Shown: positions 51,151-59,650 of the stretch, piece by piece
Layout: each line of letters begins with the position of its first letter
Position numbering within the stretch: position 1 is the stretch's first letter
Assembly (NCBI GenBank): GCA_038525525.1
Contig: JBCBHO010000002.1
Location: 756,902-820,901, forward strand
Length of the DNA stretch: 64,000 nucleotides
Source of the DNA: Shimia_B sp038525525
Lineage (GTDB): Bacteria > Pseudomonadota > Alphaproteobacteria > Rhodobacterales > Rhodobacteraceae
Direction: 5' to 3'
Program-made: the position numbers and the translations under genes
The notes under the pieces: model-generated
The model's input: the letters and a program-made list of their open reading frames with translations, nothing else
What the model was told of the DNA's origin: nothing
Databases searched by the model: none

Positions 51151-52082
51151 TCCGCGGCCTCCCCTTCATGCACCAGCTCGACAAAGATCTGTTCGAGGCT
51201 CGACTGGGTTGTCTTGAGGTCGCGGATGCTGAGCCCGGCCTTCTGGAGATCCGCCATGAGCGAGCCCATGCCGGTGCGCTCCCCCGCGCTGTCATAGCTG
51301 TAGGTCAGGACCGTTCCGCCTTCGCCGAGCGACAGCCCCTCGCGGGAGAGCCCCTCCGGCACGGCACCGAGCGGCTCCGCGAGCTCGATGCGCAGCTCCT
51401 TTTGCCCCATGCGCGCCATGAGCTTGTCCTTCTCCTCCACGAGGAGAATGCGCCCCTTGTTGATGACGGCCACGCGGTCCGCGATGGCCTCGGCCTCTTC
51501 GATGTAGTGGGTCGTGAGGATGATGGTGACGCCCTGCTGGCGGAGCTTCTCCACCGTCTCCCACATCCCCTTGCGGAGCTCCACGTCCACGCCCGCGGTG
51601 GGCTCGTCGAGAAACAGGATGCGCGGCTCGTGGGCCAGCGCCTTGGCGATGAGAACCCTGCGCTTCATGCCGCCCGAGAGCTCGCGCACCTCCTCGTTCG
51701 CCTTGTCGTCGAGCGAGAGCGTCTTCAGCAGCTCGCGGATATAGGGATCGTTTGGCGGTGCGCCGAAGAGGCCGCGGGAAAAGCGGACCGTTTCCATGAC
51801 CTTGGCAAAGGGTTCGAGTGCGATGTCCTGGGGCACGAGGCCGATGAGGCTGCGGGTCTTGCGGTAGCCTGACACGATGTCATGCCCGCCCACCGTGACC
51901 GTCCCGCCGGTATGGGTGGTGATGCCGCAGATGGTGGAGATCAGCGTCGTCTTGCCCGCGCCATTGGGGCCGAGCAGCGCCAGCACCTCGCCCTCTTCGA
52001 TGTCGAGATCGACGCCGCTCAGCGCCTCGAAGCCCGAGCCGTAGACCTTCCGCAGGCCCGCGATGGATACGATGGATGACAT
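51147..52082 (-). CDS. ABC exporter ATP-binding protein, 311 aa
   Basis: Walker A is LLGPNGAGKTTLISTICG, the signature LSGGMKRRVLIAKAL, Walker B RILFLDEPTAGVD and the switch His in ILTTHYIEEAE. The C-terminal ~80 residues are the extra domain of the DrrA/CcmA-like exporter class (SLEQIFVELVHEGEAAE at the end). The start is MSSIVSIAGLRKVYGSGFEA at 52082; the large upstream open frame is a shadow of xylB. It heads the two-gene unit with the ABC-2 permease. Confidence 0.92.
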   Translation of the reverse strand: MSSIVSIAGLRKVYGSGFEALSGVDLDIEEGEVLALLGPNGAGKTTLISTICGITTHTGGTVTVGGHDIVSGYRKTRSLIGLVPQDIALEPFAKVMETVRFSRGLFGAPPNDPYIRELLKTLSLDDKANEEVRELSGGMKRRVLIAKALAHEPRILFLDEPTAGVDVELRKGMWETVEKLRQQGVTIILTTHYIEEAEAIADRVAVINKGRILLVEEKDKLMARMGQKELRIELAEPLGAVPEGLSREGLSLGEGGTVLTYSYDSAGERTGMGSLMADLQKAGLSIRDLKTTQSSLEQIFVELVHEGEAAE

Positions 52083-52203
52083 GTCTGTCTCCTTTCCCCG
52101 CCGACCTAACCTGCCGGAGCGCGGGGGAAAAGCGGCGCGCGCGCGCGGGCCTTTGTGCATTCCTGTCGCTCTTACTATGGTCGCGCGAAACGGAGGACCA
52201 TGA

Positions 52204-53634
52204 ATGCTGGTGTTGGGGATCGATCTTGGGACCTCGGCCGTCAAGGCCGTGCTCGTAGAGGGCGAGGCAATCGTCGCCGAGGGCCTCGGGCCGCTCAGCG
52301 TCTCCTCTCCCCGGCCCGGATGGTCGGAGCAAGCACCGGCGGATTGGCTCGAGGCGATGCGCCGCGCCGTCGCTGCCCTCGGCCCGCGGCGCGCCGATGT
52401 GGCGGGCATCAGTCTTTCCGGGCAGATGCACGGCGCAGTGATGCTTGACGCCCAGAACGCGCCCGTCCGCGACTGCATCCTCTGGAACGACAGCCGCGCC
52501 GCGGCCCATTGCGAGACATTGGAAGACCGCATCCCCGATATCGGGATGCGCGCCGGCGTGCGGCCCCTGCCGGGCTTCACGGCGCCAAAGCTCCTCTGGC
52601 TCGCAGAGGCGGAGCCAGAGGCCCACGGGCGCATCGCCTCGGTCATGCTGCCCAAGGACTATCTCGCGCTCTGGCTCACCGGCGAGGCGGGATCGGACAT
52701 GTCGGATGCGGCCGGCACGCTCTGGCTCGATCAGGCGGCGCGCGCGTGGGACCCGGCCCTGGCCGAGGCCTCCGCCACGGATCCCGAATGGCTCCCTTCG
52801 CTGAGGGATGGCTTCGCCGAGGTGGGCAAGATCCGCACGGAACGCGCCCGGGAGCTCGGGCTGCCCGCGGGCATTCCACTCTTCGCAGGCGGCGGCGACG
52901 CGGCCACGGGCGCGCTCTCTGTCGGGGCCGCGCGGCCCGGCGCCTGTTTCATCTCGCTCGGGACCTCCGGCCAGCTCCTCGTCGTCGATGCGGCCTATGC
53001 CCCAAACCCGGACGAGTTCGTCCATGCCTTTGCCCATACCCTCCCGGGCCTCTGGTACCGCATGGCCGCGATGCTCAACGGCGCGCGCCCCATGGCGTGG
53101 TTCGCCGGGGTTCTGGGCATGGAGGTGGAGACCATGCTGGCCGAGGCGGCGCGTGCCGATACGAGCCGCGTGCCGCTCTTTCTCCCCTACCTCACCGGTG
53201 AACGCAGCCCCCACGGCGACCCGGCGATCCGCGCGGGCTTCTACGGGCTGGAGGATGCCACGGGGCGACCCGAGATGGCGCGGGCGGTGGTGGAGGCGAT
53301 GGCCTTCATGATGCGGGACGCGCGGGACAGTTTCGGCGCGGGCTTCGCGCCCGATGGCCCGATCCCCGTCCTTGGCGGCGGCGCGCAGAGTGATTTTGTC
53401 CTCGGCACGTTGGCCAGTGTCCTGGGGCATCCCGTGGCCCGCGCGGAGGCGGGGCGCGGCGGCCCGGCCTACGGGGCCGCACGGCTCGCGCAGGTGGGTC
53501 TGGGCGAGATCAGCCAGGGCGATCTGGCCTTCACGCCGAAACTGAAGAAGGTTTTCGAGCCCGAGACGCAGGGCCTCGAGCCTCGCCTGGCGCAGTTTCG
53601 CGAGCTCTATGCGCGCCTGCGCGGCGGACTTTGA
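52204..53634 (+). CDS. xylB: xylulokinase (FGGY carbohydrate kinase), 476 aa
   Basis: The ATP/sugar-binding motifs fit xylulokinases: LVLGIDLGTSAVKAVLVE at the start, ISLSGQMHGAVMLD (xylulose pocket), LWNDSRAAAHCE, FAGGGDAATGALSVGA, ISLGTSGQLLVV, and PYLTGERSPHGDPAIRAGFY. It would phosphorylate D-xylulose to xylulose-5-phosphate. It is convergent with frcACB and separated by a UUCG hairpin, so it is related by position but in its own transcript. No xylose isomerase or polyol dehydrogenase is present, so its source of xylulose is unclear. Confidence 0.9.
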   Translation: MLVLGIDLGTSAVKAVLVEGEAIVAEGLGPLSVSSPRPGWSEQAPADWLEAMRRAVAALGPRRADVAGISLSGQMHGAVMLDAQNAPVRDCILWNDSRAAAHCETLEDRIPDIGMRAGVRPLPGFTAPKLLWLAEAEPEAHGRIASVMLPKDYLALWLTGEAGSDMSDAAGTLWLDQAARAWDPALAEASATDPEWLPSLRDGFAEVGKIRTERARELGLPAGIPLFAGGGDAATGALSVGAARPGACFISLGTSGQLLVVDAAYAPNPDEFVHAFAHTLPGLWYRMAAMLNGARPMAWFAGVLGMEVETMLAEAARADTSRVPLFLPYLTGERSPHGDPAIRAGFYGLEDATGRPEMARAVVEAMAFMMRDARDSFGAGFAPDGPIPVLGGGAQSDFVLGTLASVLGHPVARAEAGRGGPAYGAARLAQVGLGEISQGDLAFTPKLKKVFEPETQGLEPRLAQFRELYARLRGGL

Positions 53635-53639
53635 AACAC

Positions 53640-53663
53640 CACGAATTTCTTCGGGAATTCGTG
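53640..53663. terminator. UUCG-tetraloop hairpin between convergent xylB and frcA
   Basis: CACGAATTTC / GGAATTCGTG forms a 10-bp stem (one G-U pair) closed by a TTCG tetraloop in c(TTCG)g context. It sits right between two convergent genes and is nearly symmetrical, so it may end both transcripts, although no strong U-tract follows on either side. Confidence 0.6.
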
Positions 53664-53686
53664 CGCCCCGCGGGCCGAGGTGCTTC

Positions 53687-54460
53687 TCACGCGGCTTTCG
53701 CCTCCGGCTCCTTCGCGCCGGTCATGTAGGCCACGGCATCCGACATGGTGTGATCCTTGGGATCGATCACCGTGAGCCGCTTGCCCAGGCGGTGCACATG
53801 GATCCGGTCGGCCACCTCGAAGACATGGGGCATGTTGTGGCTGATGAGGATGATCGGGATGCCCCGGCTCTTCACGTCCATGATGAGCTCGAGCACGCGC
53901 CGGCTCTCCTTCACACCCAGCGCCGCGGTGGGCTCGTCGAGGATAATGACCTTGGAGCCAAACGCCGCCGCGCGGGCCACGGCCACGCCCTGACGCTGGC
54001 CACCCGAGAGGGTCTCCACCGCCTGGTTGATGTTCTGGATGGTCATGAGGCCCAGCTCGGAAAGCTTTTCGCGCGCCATCTCTTCCATCTTCTTGCGGTC
54101 GAGCTGCCGGAAGAGCGTGCCCCGAATGCCGGGCTTCCGGATCTCGCGGCCCATGAACATGTTGTCGGCGATCGAGAGCGCCGGCGACATGGCCAGCGTC
54201 TGGTAGACCGTCTCGATCCCGGCCTCGCGCGCCTCGATGGGAGAGCGGAAGCTCACGCGCTTGCCCTCGAGCTCCACCTCTCCCTCGTCGGGGATGACGG
54301 CGCCCGAGACGGCCTTGATGAGCGAGCTCTTCCCGGCCCCGTTATCCCCGATGACGGCGAGGATCTCGCCGGGCATCAGGTCGAAGTCGCAATGATCGAG
54401 GGCGGTCACGCGGCCGTACCGCTTCACGAGGCCCCGCGCTTTCAGGATGGGCTCAGCCAT
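53687..54460 (-). CDS. frcA: sugar ABC transporter ATP-binding protein (FrcA-like), 257 aa
   Basis: Single-ATPase-domain member of the CUT2-type sugar importers: Walker A VIGDNGAGKSSLIKAVSG, signature ETLSGGQRQGVAVARAAAFG, Walker B VIILDEPTAALGVKE and switch His in ILISHNMPHVFEVADRIHVH. Typical FrcA has one domain rather than the tandem pair of RbsA/XylG. The ATG shares its A with the frcC stop (TAATG), so it is translationally coupled. It is the last gene of frcBCA. Confidence 0.9.
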   Translation of the reverse strand: MAEPILKARGLVKRYGRVTALDHCDFDLMPGEILAVIGDNGAGKSSLIKAVSGAVIPDEGEVELEGKRVSFRSPIEAREAGIETVYQTLAMSPALSIADNMFMGREIRKPGIRGTLFRQLDRKKMEEMAREKLSELGLMTIQNINQAVETLSGGQRQGVAVARAAAFGSKVIILDEPTAALGVKESRRVLELIMDVKSRGIPIILISHNMPHVFEVADRIHVHRLGKRLTVIDPKDHTMSDAVAYMTGAKEPEAKAA

Positions 54461-55518
54461 TACGCAGCCACCTTTCTGATCCACTGGTCCACCGCGACGG
54501 CGGCGATGATGAGCACGCCGATGAGGAGGAACGTCCACTGCGCATCCGCGCCCGCGAGCCGCAGGCCCAGCGTGAAGACGCCGACGATCAGCGCGCCGAA
54601 GAAGGCGCCGAGGATCGAGCCTCGCCCGCCGAAGAGCGAGATGCCCCCGATCACGACAGCGGTGATGCTCTCGATGTTGAGGAGCTGGCCCGAGGTGGGC
54701 GAAACCGAGCCGATGCGCCCGATAAGCGCCCAGCCCGCGAAGGCGCAGATGAGGCCCGCGAGCGCGTAGACGGAGATGAGCGTCATCTTGACGTTGACGC
54801 CCGAAAGCTCCGCCGCCTCAGGGTCATCGCCCACGGCGTACACATGGCGGCCCCAGGCCGTGTGCCGGAGCGCGTAGGCCAGGAGGATGACCAAACCGAT
54901 CATGAAGACGACGCCGTAGGTGAAGACCGCGCCGCCGATGGTGAACCGTTCGCCGAGGAATTGCAGGAGCGGGGCGTTGGCCTCGATATCCTGGCTGCGG
55001 ATCGTCTCGTTGGCGGAGTAGAGGAAGTTCGCGGCGAGAACGATCTGCCACATGCCCAGCGTCACGATGAAGGGCGGCAGCTTGATGTAAGCCACGAGCC
55101 AGCCATTGAGCGCCCCGATGAGCGTGCCGCACATGAGACCGCAGAGGATCGCCACCTCCACCGGCAGGCCGTAGCGGAACGTGAACTGCCCCATGATGAC
55201 GGACGACATCACCGAGATCGCGCCCACGGAGAGGTCGATCCCCTTCGTCAGGATCACGATGGACTGCGCCGCGGCCACGATGCCCACGATCTGCACCTGC
55301 TGCAGGATCAGAGTCAGCGCGAAGGGCGACAGGAACCGTTCCCCGAGCGTGATCCCGAAGATCACGATGGCGCTCACCAGCACGATCAGCGGCACGAGTG
55401 CCGGGGTCGTGTGGAGCGCGTGGTGGAATTTCCCGAAGATGCCCTTGTTGTGCTCCTCGAAGCTCGCCACCTCGGTGGCGGCTGTGGAGGCGGCGCTTTC
55501 GTAATCGGTCTGTGCCAT
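54460..55518 (-). CDS. frcC: sugar ABC transporter permease (FrcC-like), 352 aa
   Basis: A CUT2/RbsC-type permease with about ten helices and the family segments GIDLSVGAISVMSSVIMGQF and AVVIGGISLFGGRGSILGAF. The cytoplasmic N terminus (residues 1-40, ESAASTAATEVASFEEHNKG) is longer than in RbsC, as is usual for FrcC. It lies 86 bases after frcB, with a strong hairpin between. Confidence 0.9.
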   Translation of the reverse strand: MAQTDYESAASTAATEVASFEEHNKGIFGKFHHALHTTPALVPLIVLVSAIVIFGITLGERFLSPFALTLILQQVQIVGIVAAAQSIVILTKGIDLSVGAISVMSSVIMGQFTFRYGLPVEVAILCGLMCGTLIGALNGWLVAYIKLPPFIVTLGMWQIVLAANFLYSANETIRSQDIEANAPLLQFLGERFTIGGAVFTYGVVFMIGLVILLAYALRHTAWGRHVYAVGDDPEAAELSGVNVKMTLISVYALAGLICAFAGWALIGRIGSVSPTSGQLLNIESITAVVIGGISLFGGRGSILGAFFGALIVGVFTLGLRLAGADAQWTFLLIGVLIIAAVAVDQWIRKVAA

Positions 55519-55556
55519 GGGGCCCCGTCGTGTTGCGCGTTAGGGTGCGGATGTGC

Positions 55557-55580
55557 GGGGCGGGCCGCTGGGCCCGCCCC
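55557..55580 (-). promoter_or_regulatory. strong intercistronic hairpin between frcB and frcC
   Basis: A perfect 10-bp GC-rich stem (GGGGCGGGCC / GGCCCGCCCC) with a four-base loop lies 25 bases after the frcB stop. There is no U-tract, so full termination is unlikely. Hairpins at this place commonly stabilise the binding-protein mRNA and lower permease expression, which is the likely role here. Confidence 0.65.
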
Positions 55581-55604
55581 CACTCTTTGCTCGGCGAGAG
55601 GCGT

Positions 55605-56627
55605 TTAGCCCCAGCAGAGATCGGTGCCCTCGGAGACCGAGATGCTCTCCACACCGTCCGCCGGCGCATCCGTCACGAGCGCCACGCCCGTGTCGAAGAA
55701 GTCCTTGCCCGGCGTCGCCTCCGGCAGGGTGCCGTTCTCGGCAAATTGCGCGATGGCCTCGATGCCGAGCGATGCCATGAGCAGCGGATACTGCTGCGAG
55801 GTGGCGCCGATGACGCCGTCAGCCACATTCTGCACGCCCGGGCAGCCCCCGTCGACAGAAACGATCAGCACGTCATTCTCGCGCCCGATGGAGCGGAGCG
55901 CCTCGTAGGCACCTGCGGCGGCGGGCTCGTTGATCGTGTGGACGACGTTGATCGTCGGATCCTGTGCGAGGAGGTTCTCCATGGCGCGGCGGCCACCCTC
56001 TTCGTTGCCCTGCGTCACGTCGGAGCCCACGATGCGGCTGTCCGTCTCGTCACCGATGACATTCGGGTCACCGAGGTCGATGCCGAAGCCGTCGAGGAAG
56101 CCCTGGTTGCGGAGCACGTCGACCGTGGGCTGGCTCACGGCCAGATCGAGCGTCGCGATGCGCGCATTGGCGGCGTCGTCTCCCAGCGTTGCCGCGGCCC
56201 ATTGGCCGATGAGCTGACCGGCGAGGTAGTTGTCGGTCGCAAAGGTCATGTCGGCAGCGTCGATCGGGCTCAGCGGCGTGTCGAGCGCGATCACGAGGAT
56301 ACCTGCATCGCGGGCCTGCTGCACGGCGGGCACGATCGAAGAGGTGTCGGACGCGGTGATCAGGATCCCGCTCGCCTCGTTGGCGATGCAGGTCTCGATG
56401 GCGGCGACCTGTGTCTCGTGGTCACCGTCGACCTGGCCCGCGAAGGAGTTGAGCGTGATGCCGAGCTCCTCGGCCTTGGCTGCCGCGCCTTCGCGCATCT
56501 TCACGAAGAACGGGTTGGTGTCGGTCTTGGTGATGAGGCAAGCGGACACGCCATGGCCACCTGCGAGAGCAGCCGTCCCGGTAAAGGAAGCGCCCACGAG
56601 GGCCGTCGTCGCGATCAGTTTCTTCAT
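55605..56627 (-). CDS. frcB: sugar ABC transporter substrate-binding protein (FrcB-like), 340 aa
   Basis: The signal peptide is MKKLIATTALVGASFTGTAA; the mature part is a type 1 periplasmic sugar-binding fold with ACLITKTDTNPFFVKMREGA, then ILVIALDTPLSPIDAADMTF, VVHTINEPAAAGAYEALRS and VIGATSQQYPLLMASLGIEA. It closely follows the FrcB pattern known from Sinorhizobium (fructose, ribose, mannose); given xylB nearby, a pentose cannot be excluded. It is the first gene of frcBCA and divergent from the ROK regulator across a 152-base region with an AT-rich palindrome. Confidence 0.9.
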   Translation of the reverse strand: MKKLIATTALVGASFTGTAALAGGHGVSACLITKTDTNPFFVKMREGAAAKAEELGITLNSFAGQVDGDHETQVAAIETCIANEASGILITASDTSSIVPAVQQARDAGILVIALDTPLSPIDAADMTFATDNYLAGQLIGQWAAATLGDDAANARIATLDLAVSQPTVDVLRNQGFLDGFGIDLGDPNVIGDETDSRIVGSDVTQGNEEGGRRAMENLLAQDPTINVVHTINEPAAAGAYEALRSIGRENDVLIVSVDGGCPGVQNVADGVIGATSQQYPLLMASLGIEAIAQFAENGTLPEATPGKDFFDTGVALVTDAPADGVESISVSEGTDLCWG

Positions 56628-56697
56628 AGATAATCTCCCAATTCTTGAGCCCCGATTTCCGGGTGCATTGCGCTTTCCTGCCGTGACGCAGGGGAAA

Positions 56698-56733
56698 GGT
56701 CAATAACTAAATCACTCTTATTTATTATTGACC
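56698..56733. promoter_or_regulatory. palindromic candidate operator between frcB and the ROK regulator
   Basis: GGTCAATAA (56698-56706) and TTATTGACC (56725-56733) form a perfect 9-bp inverted repeat with an 18-base AT-rich spacer, in the centre of the divergent region. Each arm also contains TTGACC, so the sites could double as -35 elements for the two promoters. Its location and symmetry suit a dimeric ROK repressor; binding is inferred. Confidence 0.6.
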
Positions 56734-56779
56734 ACGACGGCCCCGATCCCCGACACTGGGGCGGAGGAGAGCATCCATC

Positions 56780-57979
56780 ATGGCCGGGATCGAGCCAAAC
56801 CCCACTGATATGATTGATGAATTCGAGGCCACGGGCTCGAATCAGAGCGGCATGCGCGCCCGCAACGAGCGGCTCGTCCTTTCCATCCTCCGGCGGGTGG
56901 GACCGCTCCCCAAGGCGGAAATCGCGCGAAAGACCGGGCTTTCCGCCCAGACCGTCTCCGTGATCATGCGCGCGCTGGAGGCCGATGGCCTGCTCGAGCG
57001 CGGCGAGAAACTGCGCGGCAAGGTGGGGCAGCCCTCTGTTCCCATGCGGCTCGCGCCGACCGGCGCCTACTTCCTCGGCATGAAGGTCGGACGCCGGTCT
57101 GCGGAACTCATCCTCGTGGATTTCGTGGGCACCGAGATCGCCCATCTCCACCAGACATACAGCTACCCCACCCCGGAGCTCGTCCTCGACTTCGCGCGCC
57201 GCGCGGTGACCGAGGTCTGCGCCTCGGTCAGTGACGCGCAGCGCCAGCGCATCGCCGGGATGGGCATCGCCTCTCCCTTCTATCTCTGGGAATGGGCCTC
57301 GATGATCGGCGTGGATCCAGAAAAGATGGACGCCTGGCGCGGCTTCGACCTGCGCGCGGAGATGGCCGAGCTCTTCGATTTCCCCGTTTATCTCGGCAAC
57401 GATGCCACGAGCGCCTGCGGCGCGGAGCTCACCTTCGGGACGGGCGATCCGCCCGCGGACTTTCTCTACATCTATATCGGCTATTTCGTCGGCGGCGGGA
57501 TTGCGCTGCACGGCGCGCTCTATACCGGGCGCGCCGGGAATGCGGGCGCGGTGGGTCCGTTCCTCATCTCCGCGCAGGACGGCGACCGGCGGCAGCTTCT
57601 GGATGTGGCCTCTCTCATCGGGCTCGAGCGCCGCGTCGAAGCCCAGCAGGGAAATGCCGCGCACATGTTCGGCCAACAGGAACACTGGACAATCGAGCCC
57701 GAGATTCTCGACGCGTGGCTCGCCGACGCGGTGCCCGCGCTCGCGCAGCTCATCCTCGCCGGGAGCGCCATCATGGATTTCCCCGCCGTGCTGATCGACG
57801 GCCACATGCCCACGGACCTGCGCGACCGCGTGATCGCGGCGGTCACCGAAGAGCTCGAGACCCAGCCTCGCCAGGGCCTCCAGATCCCGACCATCTCCGC
57901 CGGTACGCTCGGGCCCCGCGCCCGCCCGCTCGGCGCGGCGAGCCTGCCGCTCTCCAAGCGCTTCATGCTGGAAGCCTGA
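56780..57979 (+). CDS. ROK-family transcriptional regulator of the frc genes, 399 aa
   Basis: The N-terminal winged helix-turn-helix covers residues ~30-90 (LVLSILRRVGPLPKAEIARK, then TVSVIMRALEADGLLERGEK), followed by a ROK sugar-kinase-like domain with GMGIASPFYLWEWAS, FPVYLGNDATSACGAELTFG and FVGGGIALHGALYTGRAGNA. The zinc-binding C-G-x-x-G-C motif usual in ROK proteins is missing around AVGPFLISAQDGDRRQ, as in other FrcR-like regulators that I recall. GAGGAGAG lies before the ATG. Divergent from frcB, so it probably represses frcBCA through the palindrome at 56698-56733. Confidence 0.87.
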   Translation: MAGIEPNPTDMIDEFEATGSNQSGMRARNERLVLSILRRVGPLPKAEIARKTGLSAQTVSVIMRALEADGLLERGEKLRGKVGQPSVPMRLAPTGAYFLGMKVGRRSAELILVDFVGTEIAHLHQTYSYPTPELVLDFARRAVTEVCASVSDAQRQRIAGMGIASPFYLWEWASMIGVDPEKMDAWRGFDLRAEMAELFDFPVYLGNDATSACGAELTFGTGDPPADFLYIYIGYFVGGGIALHGALYTGRAGNAGAVGPFLISAQDGDRRQLLDVASLIGLERRVEAQQGNAAHMFGQQEHWTIEPEILDAWLADAVPALAQLILAGSAIMDFPAVLIDGHMPTDLRDRVIAAVTEELETQPRQGLQIPTISAGTLGPRARPLGAASLPLSKRFMLEA

Positions 57980-58020
57980 CCGACATCCGCGGGCAGGTCG
58001 GCACCGCTGCGCGAAAAACA

Positions 58021-58050
58021 AAAAACCCCCGAGGCCGGCGACCTTGGGGG
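58021..58050 (-). terminator. intrinsic terminator after the initiator tRNA
   Basis: On the minus strand CCCCC (58050-58046) pairs with GGGGG (58030-58026), with additional inner AGG/CCT pairing, and is followed by TTTTTTGTTTTT. It lies 12 bases downstream of the CCA end of the tRNA, ending its transcript. Confidence 0.85.
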
Positions 58051-58061
58051 ACGATATATGC

Positions 58062-58138
<77 letters not shown>

Positions 58139-58208
58139 CCAGCGTGGAGCGTAGCTATGCCTGTCGGGCAGGAGACGCAACCCCCTCAAAGCGGCTTTCG
58201 CACGGAAA

Positions 58209-58997
58209 TTAATCAGTCTTGCGGCTTCCGTCGCGGGGGTCGACCCAGACCCGTGGACGCTTCTCCTTCGGGTCGAACGAACCGAGCGGGCGGAGGGCCA
58301 CCGTCCCCCGGCGGCGCTGGGCATTCTGTCGGAAATAGTCGCCGAGACCGGCGCGCTCTTCAACGGGCAGCACGTCCCAGTCGATCCACTCCGTGCTCCA
58401 GCCGGTAACCTCGCCGAAGACATCCACGAGCCGCATGGAGGGCGTGGCCACGAGCTCCACCTCGCGCCCCTCGGCACGGGCCACGGTGTTGAGCGCGTTG
58501 GATGTCTCCTCGCGCATGAAGCGGACGATGGGCCCGTCGGAGGCGACGATGAACTCGCTGTCGATGATGATGAGCTTGGGCTTCAGGGCCTGGGCGAGAA
58601 GGACGAGCCGGTAATGCTCCGTGATGTGGTAGAAGATGCCGTAAACCGCCACGACGTCGAACGTCTCTCCCGCGGCGACCAGCTCTTCCATCCCGGCAAA
58701 GATATCCCCCTGCTGGAGGCGCACCCGGCCTTTCGCTGCGTTGTCAGGAAAGGCGGCAAAGCGATCGATCAGCGCCTGCCGCGCCTCTATCCCCACCACC
58801 TCGCGCGCGCCGGCATGGGCCAGCGCATAGGGCCAGCGCCCGTCATGGCTGGCGAGGTCGAGCACGCGCGCGTCAGAAAGCTCCGCCTTGAAGGGCGCCA
58901 CGATCATGTCGTAGCGGCGGTTGAGCCGATGCGCCCCGGTGGGCCCCTCGTCGTAGCCCTCGAGCGAGGGGATGAAATCAAATGGATTGTCCGGCAT
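58209..58997 (-). CDS. class I SAM-dependent methyltransferase, 262 aa
   Basis: The SAM-binding glycine loop of the Rossmann fold is altered to RVLDLASHDGRWPYALAHAG, followed by EVVGIEARQALIDRF and QQGDIFAGMEELVAAGETFD; FDVVAVYGIFYHITEH is the post-I/II region. The substrate is unknown; an N-terminal LNRRYDMIVAPFKAELSDAR region is close to that of sugar- or tRNA-modifying members (DUF1698-like). It is transcribed alone downstream of a SixA-like gene, with 54 bases between. Confidence 0.8.
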   Translation of the reverse strand: MPDNPFDFIPSLEGYDEGPTGAHRLNRRYDMIVAPFKAELSDARVLDLASHDGRWPYALAHAGAREVVGIEARQALIDRFAAFPDNAAKGRVRLQQGDIFAGMEELVAAGETFDVVAVYGIFYHITEHYRLVLLAQALKPKLIIIDSEFIVASDGPIVRFMREETSNALNTVARAEGREVELVATPSMRLVDVFGEVTGWSTEWIDWDVLPVEERAGLGDYFRQNAQRRRGTVALRPLGSFDPKEKRPRVWVDPRDGSRKTD

Positions 58998-59051
58998 GCC
59001 CGCGCCTCGTTTGCGGCCATGCTAGCGGCGCGCCGGGGCGCTGGAAAGCGG

Positions 59052-59612
59052 CTAGAGCGGCTCGATCTTGCGCGGCGTGCCCTTCAGATGCGTGACCTTG
59101 AAGAGCGCGGGCCGCGGCATCGCCTGAAATTCCCCGTAGCCATAGGTCTTGTCCATCTGGCTGAGCAAGCTCGCGATGAGCCCCCCATGGGTCGCGAAGA
59201 GCGGGGCGCGGATCGGCCGGCGCGAGATCGACTTGATCGCCTGCCTGAGCCGCACAGCCGCGGCATTGAAGCTCTCCCCGCCCGGCCGCGCCTGCGCGCG
59301 GTTGGTAAAGCGGGTTTCGAGAAGCGGGTCGTCCGGGTCGTGGCCCGAGAGGCTCAGCCGATGCTCGCGCAAATCCGTCATCACCGTCACGCCCTGGCCC
59401 GACTTCTCCGCGAAGGGTGCCACGGTGGCCTTGGCTCGCGCCGCGGGGCTCGCGAAGATGCCGTCGATCTCCAGCTCCTCCAACGCCTCGACAAGGCTCT
59501 CTGACGCGGCCTGCCCCGCCTCGGTCAGCGGATCATCGGCGCCCGCGCCCACGGCCTCGGCATGTCGGAGAAGGAAAACGGTGTCGGTCTTGACGGGGGT
59601 AATCGCAAACAT
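59052..59612 (-). CDS. histidine-phosphatase-superfamily (SixA-like) protein, 186 aa
   Basis: The phosphohistidine motif R-H-A is in VFLLRHAEAVGAGADDPLTE near the N terminus, and the second catalytic His region is in PLFATHGGLIASLLSQMD. Length and the leading T-x-V-x-L-L-R-H pattern are typical of SixA-like phosphohistidine phosphatases or simple phosphoglycerate-mutase-like enzymes; the substrate is unknown. It is on the same strand as Nei, whose stop lies 38 bases upstream of its start. Confidence 0.8.
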   Translation of the reverse strand: MFAITPVKTDTVFLLRHAEAVGAGADDPLTEAGQAASESLVEALEELEIDGIFASPAARAKATVAPFAEKSGQGVTVMTDLREHRLSLSGHDPDDPLLETRFTNRAQARPGGESFNAAAVRLRQAIKSISRRPIRAPLFATHGGLIASLLSQMDKTYGYGEFQAMPRPALFKVTHLKGTPRKIEPL

Positions 59613-59650
59613 GCCCCATCATGGGCGCGGCGCGCAGCTTTAATCAAGCC

